The notes: a model not told the origin generated them from the sequence alone. A stretch of 64,000 nucleotides of DNA from CALMUP01 sp035327305 (GCA_035327305.1 DAOLDL010000007.1:1-64000); one strand, 5' to 3'; shown: positions 47,275-57,715, counted from the stretch's first letter. Made by a program: numbers and translations.

Positions 47275-49953
47275 TTACAAACGACCGCGATGCCGGGCTT
47301 TGTCAAACATGGATTTGCGAGACGGCGGAGGTAGATTCGTGTCGATTGCCTCGGGTGGTTTGATTGAGGAAGATGGCATGGTCTTAACCGCATCAGCTTT
47401 GATCATCGGTTTCACTTGCCGGATACTCGAACCTTTGCCCGGAAACTGCCAATCCAGCCGCGTCAACAAAGCCTCGATGACAAAGACGGATAGGGCAAGA
47501 ATAAGCAACCAGTCGCGAATTCCACGGCGTTCTCGGGTCATGGCGGCATTCCATACACCTTCCAGATCGAAACGAATCTGTCCACCGCTGGCAATCGCCA
47601 TTTGTGTCAAGGCCGCCGGCATAGCCGGATCAAAACTCCATTCCGCGCCCAACATTCCGGCGATCGGTCCGAAGGGGATGACATGCCGCCCGGCCTGTAT
47701 CACACCACTCATCGCGTCATCTCCGCTAATCCTCACTTCGGCTTCAAACACACCCGGCTTGATGCGTCGCCATGAATGTTTAACCGCATCCGGTCGTGAA
47801 GCCATAGTGGTAACCAATACCGGCGGACTCTCCGCCCAAACATCCAGCCACTCTTCATCATGATGCAATTCGAGCCGGATCGTCTCCCCCATCCGCTCCA
47901 ACCGTAACCCCAATCCGTTGGGAGCGTCGTCGCGCAAGGACCATCGCGTCAAGGTTCGGATAAAATCGCCATAAGCATCCCATGACCGCACAGTGCGCGA
48001 ATAGTCTCCGGCCAAGGGGAATGTAACCGCCGCGACTTTCCCGGCGCCTCGCGCCCACTGGGCCAGCAAAGGAGCCTCGTATTCGTCATCCGCCGTAAGA
48101 CTGGTCGCCGCTCCCGGTCTCACATAACACAAATTATACCCGTCGACTTGAGCGGGCCAATTCATCATATCCGCGGCCATTTCAAACCAACCGGCTTGCG
48201 GAAGCAGTTTCACCGGTTCGTTCAAAAAAGCGGATCGGCTCAACGCCACGGTTTCCTGCGCAAACAACGCCGGCAAAGAATCGGCATCCGCATTGAAAAA
48301 GATTCGTCCCCCCGCCCGTGCGGCGATTTGCTTCAACAAATCGGCATCGGAATCTTTCTCGGTCCCCAGGGCAATGATGCTCAACGAGGCGCCGGCGGCT
48401 TTCATTTCGTCGATAAGCCGCTCATACCCCTCCGGGCGTTCGGAGTCGGCCGCGTCGGAAAATAAAATGATGTGACGTTGTCCCTGGCGTGCGCCTTTAA
48501 TTTCATCCCAGCCGGCCTTCAATCCCACGTACACAAAGATGCCGCCACCTGCGCTTTGAATACGCCGCACCAAACCTAAAAGCCGCTGACGATTTTCACC
48601 CAGGGTGGTCAGAGGGACAATACGGTGCGGTTCGCTATCGACAGCGAACACGGTGACCGCATCCTGATCACCAAGCAGTTCGATGGCGCGGGCGGTTCCT
48701 TCATTGGCCAGATCCATTTTTGTTTTGCCGCCGCTTCCGGGCACTCCGGCCATCATGCTCCCCGAACGATCGAGCACGATGGCCATGGCGACGGCAAGAC
48801 GCCTGTGCTCCTGCTTCAACTCCATGGAAACCGGCAGTAATTCATCGATCGGCGATTCAAAATATCCGCCGACGGCAAAGCTGTGCCTGCCGCCCACCAT
48901 GATCAATCCGCCACCGGCTTCATGCACATAAAACGGCAGAGCGGCCAACGTGTCATTCGGCAATGCATAGGCGGGTACGTTGTTCAATATGACCGATGAA
49001 GCGCCGGCAAGATGGCCGGGATAAAACCGTGTGGCATTTTCAATCACATCCACGGTGACGCCGTGCCGTGTTAACGCATCGGCAATCGGATCGTTGGCAT
49101 AAGCGGTAACGAGAACCACCCTTTGCCCGCCGCGCGCCTCCACCCATACCGCCTGTTGATTGTTTCCCGCCCATGCATCCCGCTCCGGTTCAATGACCAC
49201 GCGGTATTCGACCGCGCGATAACCGGAGATGGAATCCGTCCACCGGGCCAGCGCCATTCCGTTTCGAAGGTGTACGGTTGTTCGGGCAATAGGCGCACCG
49301 TCGCGATAAAGGATGCAGGGAACCGCCGTGTCTTCGCCACCGGTAATGCGTGCTTCAACAAGGAACGGTTCATTGGGGCGCACCCGCATCGGGGCTTGAA
49401 TGGCGCTGACGCGAAAATCCAGATCATCCGCCGGTTGCATGAAACGAACATCCAGGGGTACACCTTGTCCGGCCAGACGAATGGCGACATCGTCCAGCGG
49501 TTCGGTGGAGTAACCATCGGTAATCAGCAGTAATCGGGAAGATCGACGCGGGTCGAGTCGTGACAAGGTGAAGTGCAGGGCCGTTCCGATGCGGGTGGAA
49601 TTCATGCGGCCACTCAACAAGGCGTGCTGTAGCGGATCACGCTCAATCACACCTTCGGCGAAATCAATATAACGCAATCGATCATGCCTTCCGCGCGATT
49701 GCTCCAACAAAGCATGCATTTCCGGAAGTCGCGGTTCAATCCATGGACTGGCCGATTCCGATCGATCCACCAGCACCCAGAGGTCAAGCCCCCGGCTTGT
49801 TCGATCCACGAATGGATTCATCCAGGCAAGCACAACCAAAGCAAACGCTATTACCCGCAAAGGTCGAAACAGCTTGGCGCCGGGAAACAACCACGCACAC
49901 AGCAACCAGACCGGTATCAGCAGTAACGCCTCGGGATGTTGCAAATTCATCAT
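47275..49953 (-). CDS. Membrane protein with two VWA domains and glutamine amidotransferase-like region
   Basis: An 892-residue protein, last in the MoxR operon. Two N-terminal membrane helices precede a first VWA domain with MIDAS DRSES (63-67), a beta-rich part, a class I glutamine-amidotransferase-like segment (about 275-375, VVLVTAYANDPIADALTRHGVTVDVIE; no catalytic Cys evident), then a second VWA with DRSGS (395-399), and a C-terminal helix before a proline-rich tail. The VWA metal sites would bind partner proteins. ATG at 49953 overlaps the upstream stop (ATGA). This combination of domains recurs in PVC VWA operons; I do not know its substrate. Confidence 0.88.
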   Translation of the reverse strand: MMNLQHPEALLLIPVWLLCAWLFPGAKLFRPLRVIAFALVVLAWMNPFVDRTSRGLDLWVLVDRSESASPWIEPRLPEMHALLEQSRGRHDRLRYIDFAEGVIERDPLQHALLSGRMNSTRIGTALHFTLSRLDPRRSSRLLLITDGYSTEPLDDVAIRLAGQGVPLDVRFMQPADDLDFRVSAIQAPMRVRPNEPFLVEARITGGEDTAVPCILYRDGAPIARTTVHLRNGMALARWTDSISGYRAVEYRVVIEPERDAWAGNNQQAVWVEARGGQRVVLVTAYANDPIADALTRHGVTVDVIENATRFYPGHLAGASSVILNNVPAYALPNDTLAALPFYVHEAGGGLIMVGGRHSFAVGGYFESPIDELLPVSMELKQEHRRLAVAMAIVLDRSGSMMAGVPGSGGKTKMDLANEGTARAIELLGDQDAVTVFAVDSEPHRIVPLTTLGENRQRLLGLVRRIQSAGGGIFVYVGLKAGWDEIKGARQGQRHIILFSDAADSERPEGYERLIDEMKAAGASLSIIALGTEKDSDADLLKQIAARAGGRIFFNADADSLPALFAQETVALSRSAFLNEPVKLLPQAGWFEMAADMMNWPAQVDGYNLCYVRPGAATSLTADDEYEAPLLAQWARGAGKVAAVTFPLAGDYSRTVRSWDAYGDFIRTLTRWSLRDDAPNGLGLRLERMGETIRLELHHDEEWLDVWAESPPVLVTTMASRPDAVKHSWRRIKPGVFEAEVRISGDDAMSGVIQAGRHVIPFGPIAGMLGAEWSFDPAMPAALTQMAIASGGQIRFDLEGVWNAAMTRERRGIRDWLLILALSVFVIEALLTRLDWQFPGKGSSIRQVKPMIKADAVKTMPSSSIKPPEAIDTNLPPPSRKSMFDKARHRGRL

Positions 49954-51698
49954 GACTTACCGCCCCGGTTACGCGCGGCATGACCGGTAATCCATGATGC
50001 GATTATCGCGCCGCCCAAAAGAGCGAACCACAAGGGTATCAACATATCCCTGCGGCTGTTAGAAATACGCTGGGCCACCACCCAGCCATCCCCCGGCAAT
50101 ACTGTTCCGGCCTGCATGATATTCGCTTCGGCGGTGTCATCAAAATAAACTCCGGCGTCCATTACCACCAGATCATCGCGAACCACCTGCAAATAGCCAG
50201 GCCACGAAGGTGCGTATAAAACCGCCGGACCGTTTATGCTGTATACGCGCTTTTCACCGCGATTGTCCTCTATGACGGACGCCTTATGCCGAACAATGAA
50301 TTTCTGGTGAGTGGTGATATTCTTCGCTTCGTAACCATCGATATTTTCCCGGATGGTTTCGATAAAGCGATTCATGCACAAAATAACTGCAGGAAGCCGG
50401 TCCGCATTTGATCGCGCCGGGTCAAAACACAAGATCAGTTGCCGGGAATCCGTGGTTTCGCGAAGCACCACCAAGGGATGACTACCCATCCAGACCAGCA
50501 CCGTATCTTCCGCCATTCGTTCAAAACCCGGAACGACCCGGCCAAGAAATCCCGACCAATTCAAATCGCGCGTCAGCGAATGGTCCATGGCCATGATCAT
50601 TCCGTAGTCGGCTTCTCCGTCGCCGGTATACAACCATATTCCATTGCCGCCGCGTACCGGAACGCTTCTTCCGGTAAAGGTCCACCACGAGAGCGAGGGA
50701 TTGACATTGGTCCTCGAAGCATGTTCCGTGGCTGACATCACTTTTCCCGCCCAATCATCGATATGGCTGAATCCGGTCAGGTTGAAGGTAACGGGCTTCA
50801 AGACCGGGACGACAAAGTGAAACGTATCGTCGATGGGAAGCGCATCAGGATTGAGCACAAGCCTTCCCGAACGAACTCCCGGGGGAATCACACCCGAGAT
50901 ATGCATTATACGTCCCGGATGCAGGGTAATGGCTTCCGGTTTTGATTCATCCCGGCCATCGAATTCTATCTTGAACCAGCGGGTGGTCGGATTCCATCCG
51001 TGATGCAAAAGCGATGCTGTCCAGGTTTGCGCGCCTTCCTGATCGCGATCAAATCGAATTCCGGTGAATCCACTATTGGGAGTTGGATGACCAACGGAAA
51101 CCGGCACAACATCCGGCGGAACCCTGACATCAACATGATCGGTCATGTAGATTACCGCTCCTTGCGGGCCGACCAGGTCCCGCGCCCTTCGCAGAGCCGG
51201 ATTCGGGTCATGCCCTTCCCGATCCGGATGCCAGATGGATAATGCATTCACGGCATCGACTTTGGAGTCACCGCGGTATATTAATGGACGTGTGGAATCT
51301 GAACTGATCAGGTACCACTCGGTTCTTGCGGCGGCGCCATCCAGTTTTTTTATTATGCGTTCCGCCTCGCCAATTGCCCCGGCGCGAAAAGCCTCCATTG
51401 AGTAGGATTGATCGAATACCATGGCCACCGTTTGCATGGATTCCTGTTTCAGCCACACAGGATTTAGGGCGATCCATGCGATCAAAAGTACGGCAAGCAG
51501 TTGCCACCACATTTGCGCGGATTGACGCAATTGCGTCCAAACCGCGCCGCGGCGGTTTTCCTCGGCGAGCATATCAACAAGGAAAAGTGTCGATATTTCA
51601 ATCCGGCGCGCTTTGCTTTGTAGAAAGTGAATGGCGAGTATGGCCGGTATGCCGAGTAGAAACCAGAATCCGGCGGGATTGGCAAATGTCAGGTCCAT
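49950..51698 (-). CDS. BatA-like VWA membrane protein
   Basis: A 582-residue protein with the aerotolerance-regulator N-terminal domain: an N-terminal FANPAGFWFLLGIPAILAIHFLQ helix, RRIEISTLFL, and a second helix, then a VWA domain with MIDAS DQSYS (96-100). A long beta-rich periplasmic region follows, and a helix near the C-terminus (LIPLWFALLGGAIIASWI) re-enters the membrane. BatA-type proteins function with MoxR ATPases. It overlaps DUF58 by 10 bases and the next gene by 4. Confidence 0.88.
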   Translation of the reverse strand: MDLTFANPAGFWFLLGIPAILAIHFLQSKARRIEISTLFLVDMLAEENRRGAVWTQLRQSAQMWWQLLAVLLIAWIALNPVWLKQESMQTVAMVFDQSYSMEAFRAGAIGEAERIIKKLDGAAARTEWYLISSDSTRPLIYRGDSKVDAVNALSIWHPDREGHDPNPALRRARDLVGPQGAVIYMTDHVDVRVPPDVVPVSVGHPTPNSGFTGIRFDRDQEGAQTWTASLLHHGWNPTTRWFKIEFDGRDESKPEAITLHPGRIMHISGVIPPGVRSGRLVLNPDALPIDDTFHFVVPVLKPVTFNLTGFSHIDDWAGKVMSATEHASRTNVNPSLSWWTFTGRSVPVRGGNGIWLYTGDGEADYGMIMAMDHSLTRDLNWSGFLGRVVPGFERMAEDTVLVWMGSHPLVVLRETTDSRQLILCFDPARSNADRLPAVILCMNRFIETIRENIDGYEAKNITTHQKFIVRHKASVIEDNRGEKRVYSINGPAVLYAPSWPGYLQVVRDDLVVMDAGVYFDDTAEANIMQAGTVLPGDGWVVAQRISNSRRDMLIPLWFALLGGAIIASWITGHAARNRGGKS

Positions 51699-52603
51699 GC
51701 CTCAACCACTCCGCTGGTGATGGCTTCGCCTCGCAGAGCATCCGACAGGCTTCCATGAGCCGGAACCCTGGCCATGCGGGCATCATACCGCCGGGTGGCG
51801 TCCCGCCATGACGCAAAATGTCCGCGATATGCCGAGACATAGCGTTTGAGAATATCCGCATCCACCCGCTGGCGGCGGCCGCGACCGATTTCACAATCCA
51901 GCAATTCAACATTTCCGCGCCACGAGGGATTTTCCTCGTCAGCGCTATAAGGCGTGAGCATGGAAACCCGGCCGCGTGCGGCCGACAGGGCGCGCAATAA
52001 GGAATGCGGTGAGACGTCATACAAAAGATCAGAGATCAATATCCGAAGCGAACCGGACTGTAATGGCAGAGAAGTCACGTCGGGAGGCAGACCGTCGGTG
52101 GTGAATTCCGGTGGCACCAGCCTGCCCGCCAGCAGAACCTCGACTCCGTGATGGCGCCATTGATTACCGACAATGCCGTAAACCTTGACCGTGGCGCCGC
52201 TTCCCAGCCCGCTTTCCACGCAAAAAAACAATAATTCCAGCACCCGTGTGCGTTTTTCCTCATTCCAAATCATCGACCGCGATACGTCGAGGATCACGTC
52301 CACCTTGGGGCTTACCTCTTCGCGGTATAGCTTCATGATATAATGGCCGCTTCGGGCATAAGCCGCCCAGTCGATATAGCGAGGATCATCTCCAGGCAGG
52401 TATGGGCGATGGTCTTGAAAATCGATGGAACTTCCAATGCCCGCGCCGGACCAATTGCCAATGGCGCCCTGCCAGTTTTGTCGTTGGAGAGATAAGCGGG
52501 CATGCGCGGCGGATTTTCTGGCCTCGATCAACAGCCTCACCTGTTCCGGAGCATCCGGCCAGTCGACTTCGCGTCGTTTCCAGGCTCCTTGAAACACGTG
52601 CAT
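51689..52603 (-). CDS. DUF58 domain protein of the MoxR operon
   Basis: A 304-residue protein with the DUF58 signature SSIDFQDHRPYLPGDDPRYIDW (about 58-79), ARSGHYIMKLYREE, and a VWA-like MIDAS VSRS (DVSRS at 106-110). DUF58 proteins sit between MoxR and VWA proteins in many genomes and are thought to link them. Its ATG overlaps the stop of the permease gene by one base (TAATG), and its end overlaps the BatA-like gene by 10. Confidence 0.92.
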   Translation of the reverse strand: MHVFQGAWKRREVDWPDAPEQVRLLIEARKSAAHARLSLQRQNWQGAIGNWSGAGIGSSIDFQDHRPYLPGDDPRYIDWAAYARSGHYIMKLYREEVSPKVDVILDVSRSMIWNEEKRTRVLELLFFCVESGLGSGATVKVYGIVGNQWRHHGVEVLLAGRLVPPEFTTDGLPPDVTSLPLQSGSLRILISDLLYDVSPHSLLRALSAARGRVSMLTPYSADEENPSWRGNVELLDCEIGRGRRQRVDADILKRYVSAYRGHFASWRDATRRYDARMARVPAHGSLSDALRGEAITSGVVEAWT

Positions 52604-53952
52604 TACGAATCCGATTTTTCAAGCGCAATAATGTCGCGCCAGGGCTTGGCCATTTTTATGACAATGATCAGCACACATATCGCCGTGATGACGGCGGTGG
52701 AAAGGATTTGATCGGAAGCTGTTTTCCGGGAGATGGACATGATCAACGTGCTCATGGGGAGAAAGCCTGAAAGGAAATTGAATCCGGAACGGGAAACTGC
52801 TTCGAACACCATTAAAACCATGGAAACAATAAATGTGATAAATAAAATGACAAGATAACCGCTCATATAATGAGCAGTGGCCGGGCGCACAACGGCTACT
52901 ATTGCCAGGGGAAGGAAAAGCGTTCCCAGCAAAGAGGTCAGAAACAACACGATTCTATGCTCTCCCGGTCCGAATAGAATCACGGAGGTCGACCAGATCA
53001 TCAAGACAATGGTCACGAATAAAAATCCGGAAGGCCAACCGGGATAAAACAATCGACGTATGAGGCGAACCACCCAGAAATGGCGGCGGGACGACCGGTA
53101 CAGACTAGGAACGAGATGAAAGGGTTCGCAAAGCGAGTCGATGCATATTGGAATAATGAACAATAATCCGAGAAACACCAGCGGGGCGGATTTTTCAATT
53201 ACCAGGACGATCATGTACAATCCGATAATCAACAAGGCAAGGATTCGCTTGCGTTTAGCATGATTTTCAGCGGGAGGCGCAATCAGGGACGCACCGTATT
53301 CGATGAAAAATAGCATGAGTAAAACAAGTCCGATCAATGTTGCAATCCATACAACCGGAGATGAACTGAAGTTGAGGCCTGATCGCGATAATCCGAAGAG
53401 GGCGATGGGGATAACGTAAAATGACATGGCCACGCCGCCGATTAAAAGGCCTCGAACAAGTTTTGATTTCCAACCGGAAAAACCGATTCCGGCGGAAATA
53501 AGCAACATACCCGTGACGACCATAAGCGACAGGGTGAGCAGATCGTCGGCGACATTGATCGCGCCCAGGAAGTAACGCAATACCAGATACGGCAGAACGG
53601 CCGTCACCAACAGCCATTGCTGGATAACCAGGGCCAGCCATTTTCCGAAAGCAATTTTCCAGCTCGACATGCGTGTGAGATAGAGCATTTCCAACGTATT
53701 GTTTTTCTGCTCTTCATGTATGCTCTGGAAAGCGCGAATGGGTATCACAAGCACAACCAACACCCCCAGGAGAAACCAGAACATGCCGTTGATAAACTCC
53801 ATATCACCACCCGGCTTGTCCGACAGGACATAAATCATCATGCACATGAACATCACACCTTGAAGCGTGAGAAACATTCCCGTGAACAAACGGGATTTAA
53901 GCCCCTGCCGCAATTCCTTCACCACGATGGGATTCAACCAGTCCGCGCTCAC
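52603..53952 (-). CDS. ABC-2 type transporter permease
   Basis: A 449-residue inner-membrane protein with about ten or more transmembrane helices. Near the N-terminus it has NPIVVKELRQGLKSRLFTG, typical of ABC-2 permeases that begin with a cytoplasmic coupling segment; FQSIHEEQKNNTLEMLYLTRMSSWKIAFGKW is the matching E-loop-like region. The GTG at 53952 is chosen because it overlaps the ATPase stop (GTGA). It would export a substrate with the ATPase that precedes it. The substrate is unknown. Confidence 0.86.
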   Translation of the reverse strand: MSADWLNPIVVKELRQGLKSRLFTGMFLTLQGVMFMCMMIYVLSDKPGGDMEFINGMFWFLLGVLVVLVIPIRAFQSIHEEQKNNTLEMLYLTRMSSWKIAFGKWLALVIQQWLLVTAVLPYLVLRYFLGAINVADDLLTLSLMVVTGMLLISAGIGFSGWKSKLVRGLLIGGVAMSFYVIPIALFGLSRSGLNFSSSPVVWIATLIGLVLLMLFFIEYGASLIAPPAENHAKRKRILALLIIGLYMIVLVIEKSAPLVFLGLLFIIPICIDSLCEPFHLVPSLYRSSRRHFWVVRLIRRLFYPGWPSGFLFVTIVLMIWSTSVILFGPGEHRIVLFLTSLLGTLFLPLAIVAVVRPATAHYMSGYLVILFITFIVSMVLMVFEAVSRSGFNFLSGFLPMSTLIMSISRKTASDQILSTAVITAICVLIIVIKMAKPWRDIIALEKSDS

Positions 53953-54902
53953 ATTCCGCCCCCCGCATTGCGATTGATTATATCGACAAACGCATCTTCC
54001 AGCCGCACTTTCTCGCGATGAAACTCGCATACTTCAAATCCGGCGGATTGCAGTCGCTGTAGTATCATGGATAAATGCGCACGCGAGCCGTCATCCATTC
54101 GGATACGCATACCGGAAGCGTCCTGTTCAAAGATGGAAATGCCGGGCTGACACGATACCCACTCGGCCAATTGCGCATAATTTGTTCCCGCCAGCTCGAT
54201 GCGCACCATTACCGGCTCGCCTTCACGGGACTTCAGGCTTTCCGACGAGCCGTGATGAACAATTTTTCCCTTGCTGATAAAAAGCAATGAATCACACATC
54301 TGCTCCAACTCGGACAAGATATGAGAACTGATAAACAATGTTTTGCCCTGGTCAGCCAGCAGGCGGACAAGATTCTTGAATTCAATCCGGGCTTTGGGAT
54401 CCAACCCCGCCGCCGGCTCATCCAGAACCAGGATTTCCGGATCGGGCAACAGGGTTCGCCCCAGGCACAGACGCTGACCCATTCCCTTGGACAATTTGTC
54501 AACGGGTCGATCGTGTATCGTGTTTAATTCGGTAAACTCCATCACTTCATCGATTCGACGATGTCGTTCCGCCCCGCGGAATCCGTAGGCGCGGGCAAAA
54601 AAGTCCATGTACTCCCGCACCGTCATAAACTGGTAAACGCCATACGAATCAGGCATCCAACCAACCATGTGCCGCACCATATCCGGATACTCGAGCGCAT
54701 TGTGACCCTTGATATGAATGCTACCCGAATCAGGAAGCTCCAGCGTGACCATCATGCGCATGGTGGTGGTTTTGCCCGCGCCATTTTCACCGATGAATCC
54801 CACGACCTGACCGGATTGGATTTCAAACGAAACCCGATCCACCGCCGTCAGTGAACCAAATGCCTTGGTCAGTTCCTTTATAACGACGAGCGATTGCGTC
54901 AT
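53949..54902 (-). CDS. ABC transporter ATP-binding protein (exporter type)
   Basis: A 317-residue ATPase: Walker A GENGAGKT (39-46), Q-loop DSYGVYQFMTVREY, signature LSKGMGQRLCLGRTL, Walker B ILVLDEPAAGLDP, H-loop SSHILSEL, then a C-terminal domain of about 100 residues (MVRIELAGTNYAQL...) seen in ABC-2 exporters. ATG at 54902 is supported by an ATGA overlap with the upstream gene; the frame before it is not conserved. It partners the permease that follows with a GTGA overlap. Confidence 0.92.
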   Translation of the reverse strand: MTQSLVVIKELTKAFGSLTAVDRVSFEIQSGQVVGFIGENGAGKTTTMRMMVTLELPDSGSIHIKGHNALEYPDMVRHMVGWMPDSYGVYQFMTVREYMDFFARAYGFRGAERHRRIDEVMEFTELNTIHDRPVDKLSKGMGQRLCLGRTLLPDPEILVLDEPAAGLDPKARIEFKNLVRLLADQGKTLFISSHILSELEQMCDSLLFISKGKIVHHGSSESLKSREGEPVMVRIELAGTNYAQLAEWVSCQPGISIFEQDASGMRIRMDDGSRAHLSMILQRLQSAGFEVCEFHREKVRLEDAFVDIINRNAGGGM

Positions 54903-56689
54903 GGTTGAGCCATCTCCATCAAAGGCCCCATGACAAACGCCCGATCCTTTGTCCATCGAACGGAACGCAACGAAGGCAACAGCCGCGACTCCGGCCTGGC
55001 AACCTCGGCATAAAACATGGCGACCATTGATTCCGAACCGCCAACATTCATTCGCAAGAGTCCACCACCGGCATCCCGCAATTCCCGCCACCAATTCCTG
55101 AATTCCGCCGGCGGGATCGCTTTCAATTTCTTGCTTTCACCGGCATGAATGTTTTCAGCCATCCAATGCCGACCCTCCGCGTCCACAACATAGATTTTCT
55201 TCAAGGTATCTCCGATGGCGGAAAATATTTCCGGCTCGGATTCTTCATTATTACTGTTTGTCCAGATTTCCACACGGGCACGCGATGGCGTTGCCTTTCG
55301 GAATACCTGTCCCTGGATGGCCCGGCTGGTAAACCATGATCCATTTGCCACGCCTTCGATATTGAGTTTGAATTGCGGCTTAATACCTTTTGAATTGTCC
55401 GCTTGCACGGAATTCAACATGGTGTGCGAAGGGAGATTAAAGCGACGAGACAGCAAAACTCCGGTTCGACTGACCTGCTCCTGAACCGTTACCTCCAGCT
55501 GATCATGAGACAGCAGATGACTTACCACGAGCCGTTGGCCATATCCACCGAATCCATCGGAAAACATAATGAATATGGCAATCAGAAGGCCGGCCAGCAT
55601 CGAAAGCGCCGGTGTGGTCCACAAGAGTTGGATATGCCGTTTGCGTCGGTGCGCAACAAACAAGTTTATCGGCCCGATTATAAACGCCACGGCAAAGGAG
55701 CTGATCAGCAATAAGGCTCGCGGTTGCCGTATTTCGGGGATATTCCGGCGCATGGGCCAGTTAACATTTGAATAGGAACTTTGCGCCAGATTGTTAAGGC
55801 TGGGCAGTGCGGCCATGGATTTTATCACCTCTTCGGCATTGATGACCTGGCGTTCCGTCATCGGAAACAGTTGCACCCTGCCCCATCCGTATTTCCAGCT
55901 TTGCGGCCATTCTCCAACTCCATTTTCGAGGTCGGCCGGTATTGCGGTGGCCGAAGGATTCGGCGCAAACAACATCAGGGTGCCGCCCAATGCAATCCAT
56001 TGCTTGATAATATAACGGGGCTGGTGGCCGAGGGATTGCCACTCATCATGCTCCATCAGCATGATATCAAACGCCGAATAGGCGCGGATATCATCGGCAA
56101 AACTTTCCAGCGCCATGCGTGTGAATATAACGGCAACGGCTTGAGTCGACGTGCTGTTTTCCAGCGCGCCGATGTTTCGATTTGCCAATTTCGTGGAAAT
56201 TCCGGCGAAGGTTCCAACCGCTGAACGATAACTTGATGAATGCCGGACCCGGCTATCCGGGCGCGCTTCCGGACCGCTGACATCAATCATAAACCGGGGA
56301 TAAATATGCCGCCCGGCATGGCTGGGATGGATCGGCGCCATTAATTCAAAACGTCGTTCTTCGCGGGGTCCGACTTGAAACACTTGCGAATACGACATCG
56401 GCGTCGATTCATCGTACGTGCCGGTAGACTTGAACACAAAAAGCCATCGCCCTCCTTCATCGCGATCATTCTTGATGTGAATGCGCAATGGAAAATATCC
56501 GGTGGGCGGGAGAACATCGATCATGGAGCTTACTTCGATGGCGACTTTTTTCCCGTCTTCCATACGAACTTTTTGGCTCCAGGCCGAAGCCCTTCCGGTG
56601 GTTGGCAGGCTGAATATAAAAAGTATTCCGAGGCAGAGTGCGAACGGTCCCCGGAAATTATGCACGATGGTCGGATAGGAAATGTTCAT
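54899..56689 (-). CDS. Membrane protein with periplasmic domain, MoxR operon
   Basis: A 596-residue protein with a signal/anchor helix, a periplasmic beta-rich domain (about 40-300; no MIDAS seen), a two-helix segment (ALLLISSFAVAFIIGPINLFVAHRRK ... LLIAIFIMFSD) and a second soluble domain. The central RRKRHIQLLWTTPALSMLAGLL resembles a region in membrane proteins that sit with MoxR, DUF58 and ABC genes in PVC genomes, but I cannot name a family. Both ends overlap neighbours by 4 bases. Confidence 0.75.
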   Translation of the reverse strand: MNISYPTIVHNFRGPFALCLGILFIFSLPTTGRASAWSQKVRMEDGKKVAIEVSSMIDVLPPTGYFPLRIHIKNDRDEGGRWLFVFKSTGTYDESTPMSYSQVFQVGPREERRFELMAPIHPSHAGRHIYPRFMIDVSGPEARPDSRVRHSSSYRSAVGTFAGISTKLANRNIGALENSTSTQAVAVIFTRMALESFADDIRAYSAFDIMLMEHDEWQSLGHQPRYIIKQWIALGGTLMLFAPNPSATAIPADLENGVGEWPQSWKYGWGRVQLFPMTERQVINAEEVIKSMAALPSLNNLAQSSYSNVNWPMRRNIPEIRQPRALLLISSFAVAFIIGPINLFVAHRRKRHIQLLWTTPALSMLAGLLIAIFIMFSDGFGGYGQRLVVSHLLSHDQLEVTVQEQVSRTGVLLSRRFNLPSHTMLNSVQADNSKGIKPQFKLNIEGVANGSWFTSRAIQGQVFRKATPSRARVEIWTNSNNEESEPEIFSAIGDTLKKIYVVDAEGRHWMAENIHAGESKKLKAIPPAEFRNWWRELRDAGGGLLRMNVGGSESMVAMFYAEVARPESRLLPSLRSVRWTKDRAFVMGPLMEMAQP

Positions 56690-57708
56690 CCGGCGACGGG
56701 TCTTTCGATAAGCACTGGTGGAAGCGCATCACGGTTGGGTGAAACTTCATCAAGAATCGCCTGGGCTACGGATGCTCCGGTCATGCCTTCAAGGCGGGCA
56801 TGGTAATCCAGCACAATGCGATGTTGCAGAACTGAAACAGCCACGGCCTTCACATCTTCGTAGCTGGCATTGATGCGGCGATGCAACAACGCGCGGGCCT
56901 TGATCGCGGAGGCCATGCCGATGGCGGCGCGCGGGCTGGCTCCGAAGCGGACGGATGCGGAGGCTTTCGAGTTTCCGGGGTGTGAGGCATGCACCAGCCG
57001 GGCGATGTAATTGGCAACCACATCAGGCAGATAAATGCGATGGACCAGCGACATGAGGTTCAATAAATCGCCGGCTCCCAGTACTTGTTGAACGATTACT
57101 TCTTCGCCGGGTCGACGATTCATGACAATTTTTTCAAGGACTTCCGGCCCCGTGGACGAAATGACCAATTTGAATAAAAAACGATCGAGCTGGGCTTCGG
57201 GTAACGGGTATGTTCCCTCAAGTTCAATGGGGTTTTGGGTGGCCAGCACAAAAAAGGGATCGGGAAGCGAGTGTCGCTCGCCCATCGAGGTGACTTTTCG
57301 CTCCTGCATGGCTTCGAGAAGCGCAGACTGGGTTTTGGGAGATGCGCGGTTGATTTCGTCGGCGAGAATAAGATTCCCGAACAGCGGTCCTTTTTGAAAA
57401 ACAAATTTCCGCTGGCCATCCATTTCCTGAAGAATGGGATTGCCTGTAATATCGCCGGGAAGAAGATCCGGCGTGAATTGGATGCGCCGGGCTTCCAGGC
57501 CCAGCATGCCGCCAAGCGCTTTCACCAATTCGGTTTTGCCGAGGCCGGGAAGACCTTCCAGCAGTATGTGCCCGCGAGCCAGCAATCCGATCAACACCAT
57601 GTCGAGTAACTGCTCTTGACCAAAAAGGACCTGGTTCATTTCCTTGCGAACCGACTCCAGTTTACCGGAGGCGGATTGCACATCCGCTTCATTTAGTAAA
57701 TCGCTCAT
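56686..57708 (-). CDS. MoxR-family AAA+ ATPase
   Basis: A 340-residue AAA+ protein: Walker A GLPGLGKT (52-59), FTPDLLPGDITGNPIL, Walker B LILADEINRASPKTQSALLEAMQE, sensor FVLATQNPIELEGTYPLPEAQLDRF and SPRAAIGMASAIKA, all hallmarks of MoxR. MoxR proteins act as chaperones for VWA-domain partners, assembling or metallating complexes. It overlaps the following membrane-protein gene by 4 bases (ATGA) and starts 7 bases after the coiled-coil gene. In this operon the VWA partners are the BatA-like, DUF58 and double-VWA proteins. Confidence 0.96.
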   Translation of the reverse strand: MSDLLNEADVQSASGKLESVRKEMNQVLFGQEQLLDMVLIGLLARGHILLEGLPGLGKTELVKALGGMLGLEARRIQFTPDLLPGDITGNPILQEMDGQRKFVFQKGPLFGNLILADEINRASPKTQSALLEAMQERKVTSMGERHSLPDPFFVLATQNPIELEGTYPLPEAQLDRFLFKLVISSTGPEVLEKIVMNRRPGEEVIVQQVLGAGDLLNLMSLVHRIYLPDVVANYIARLVHASHPGNSKASASVRFGASPRAAIGMASAIKARALLHRRINASYEDVKAVAVSVLQHRIVLDYHARLEGMTGASVAQAILDEVSPNRDALPPVLIERPVAG

Positions 57709-57715
57709 GATGACC

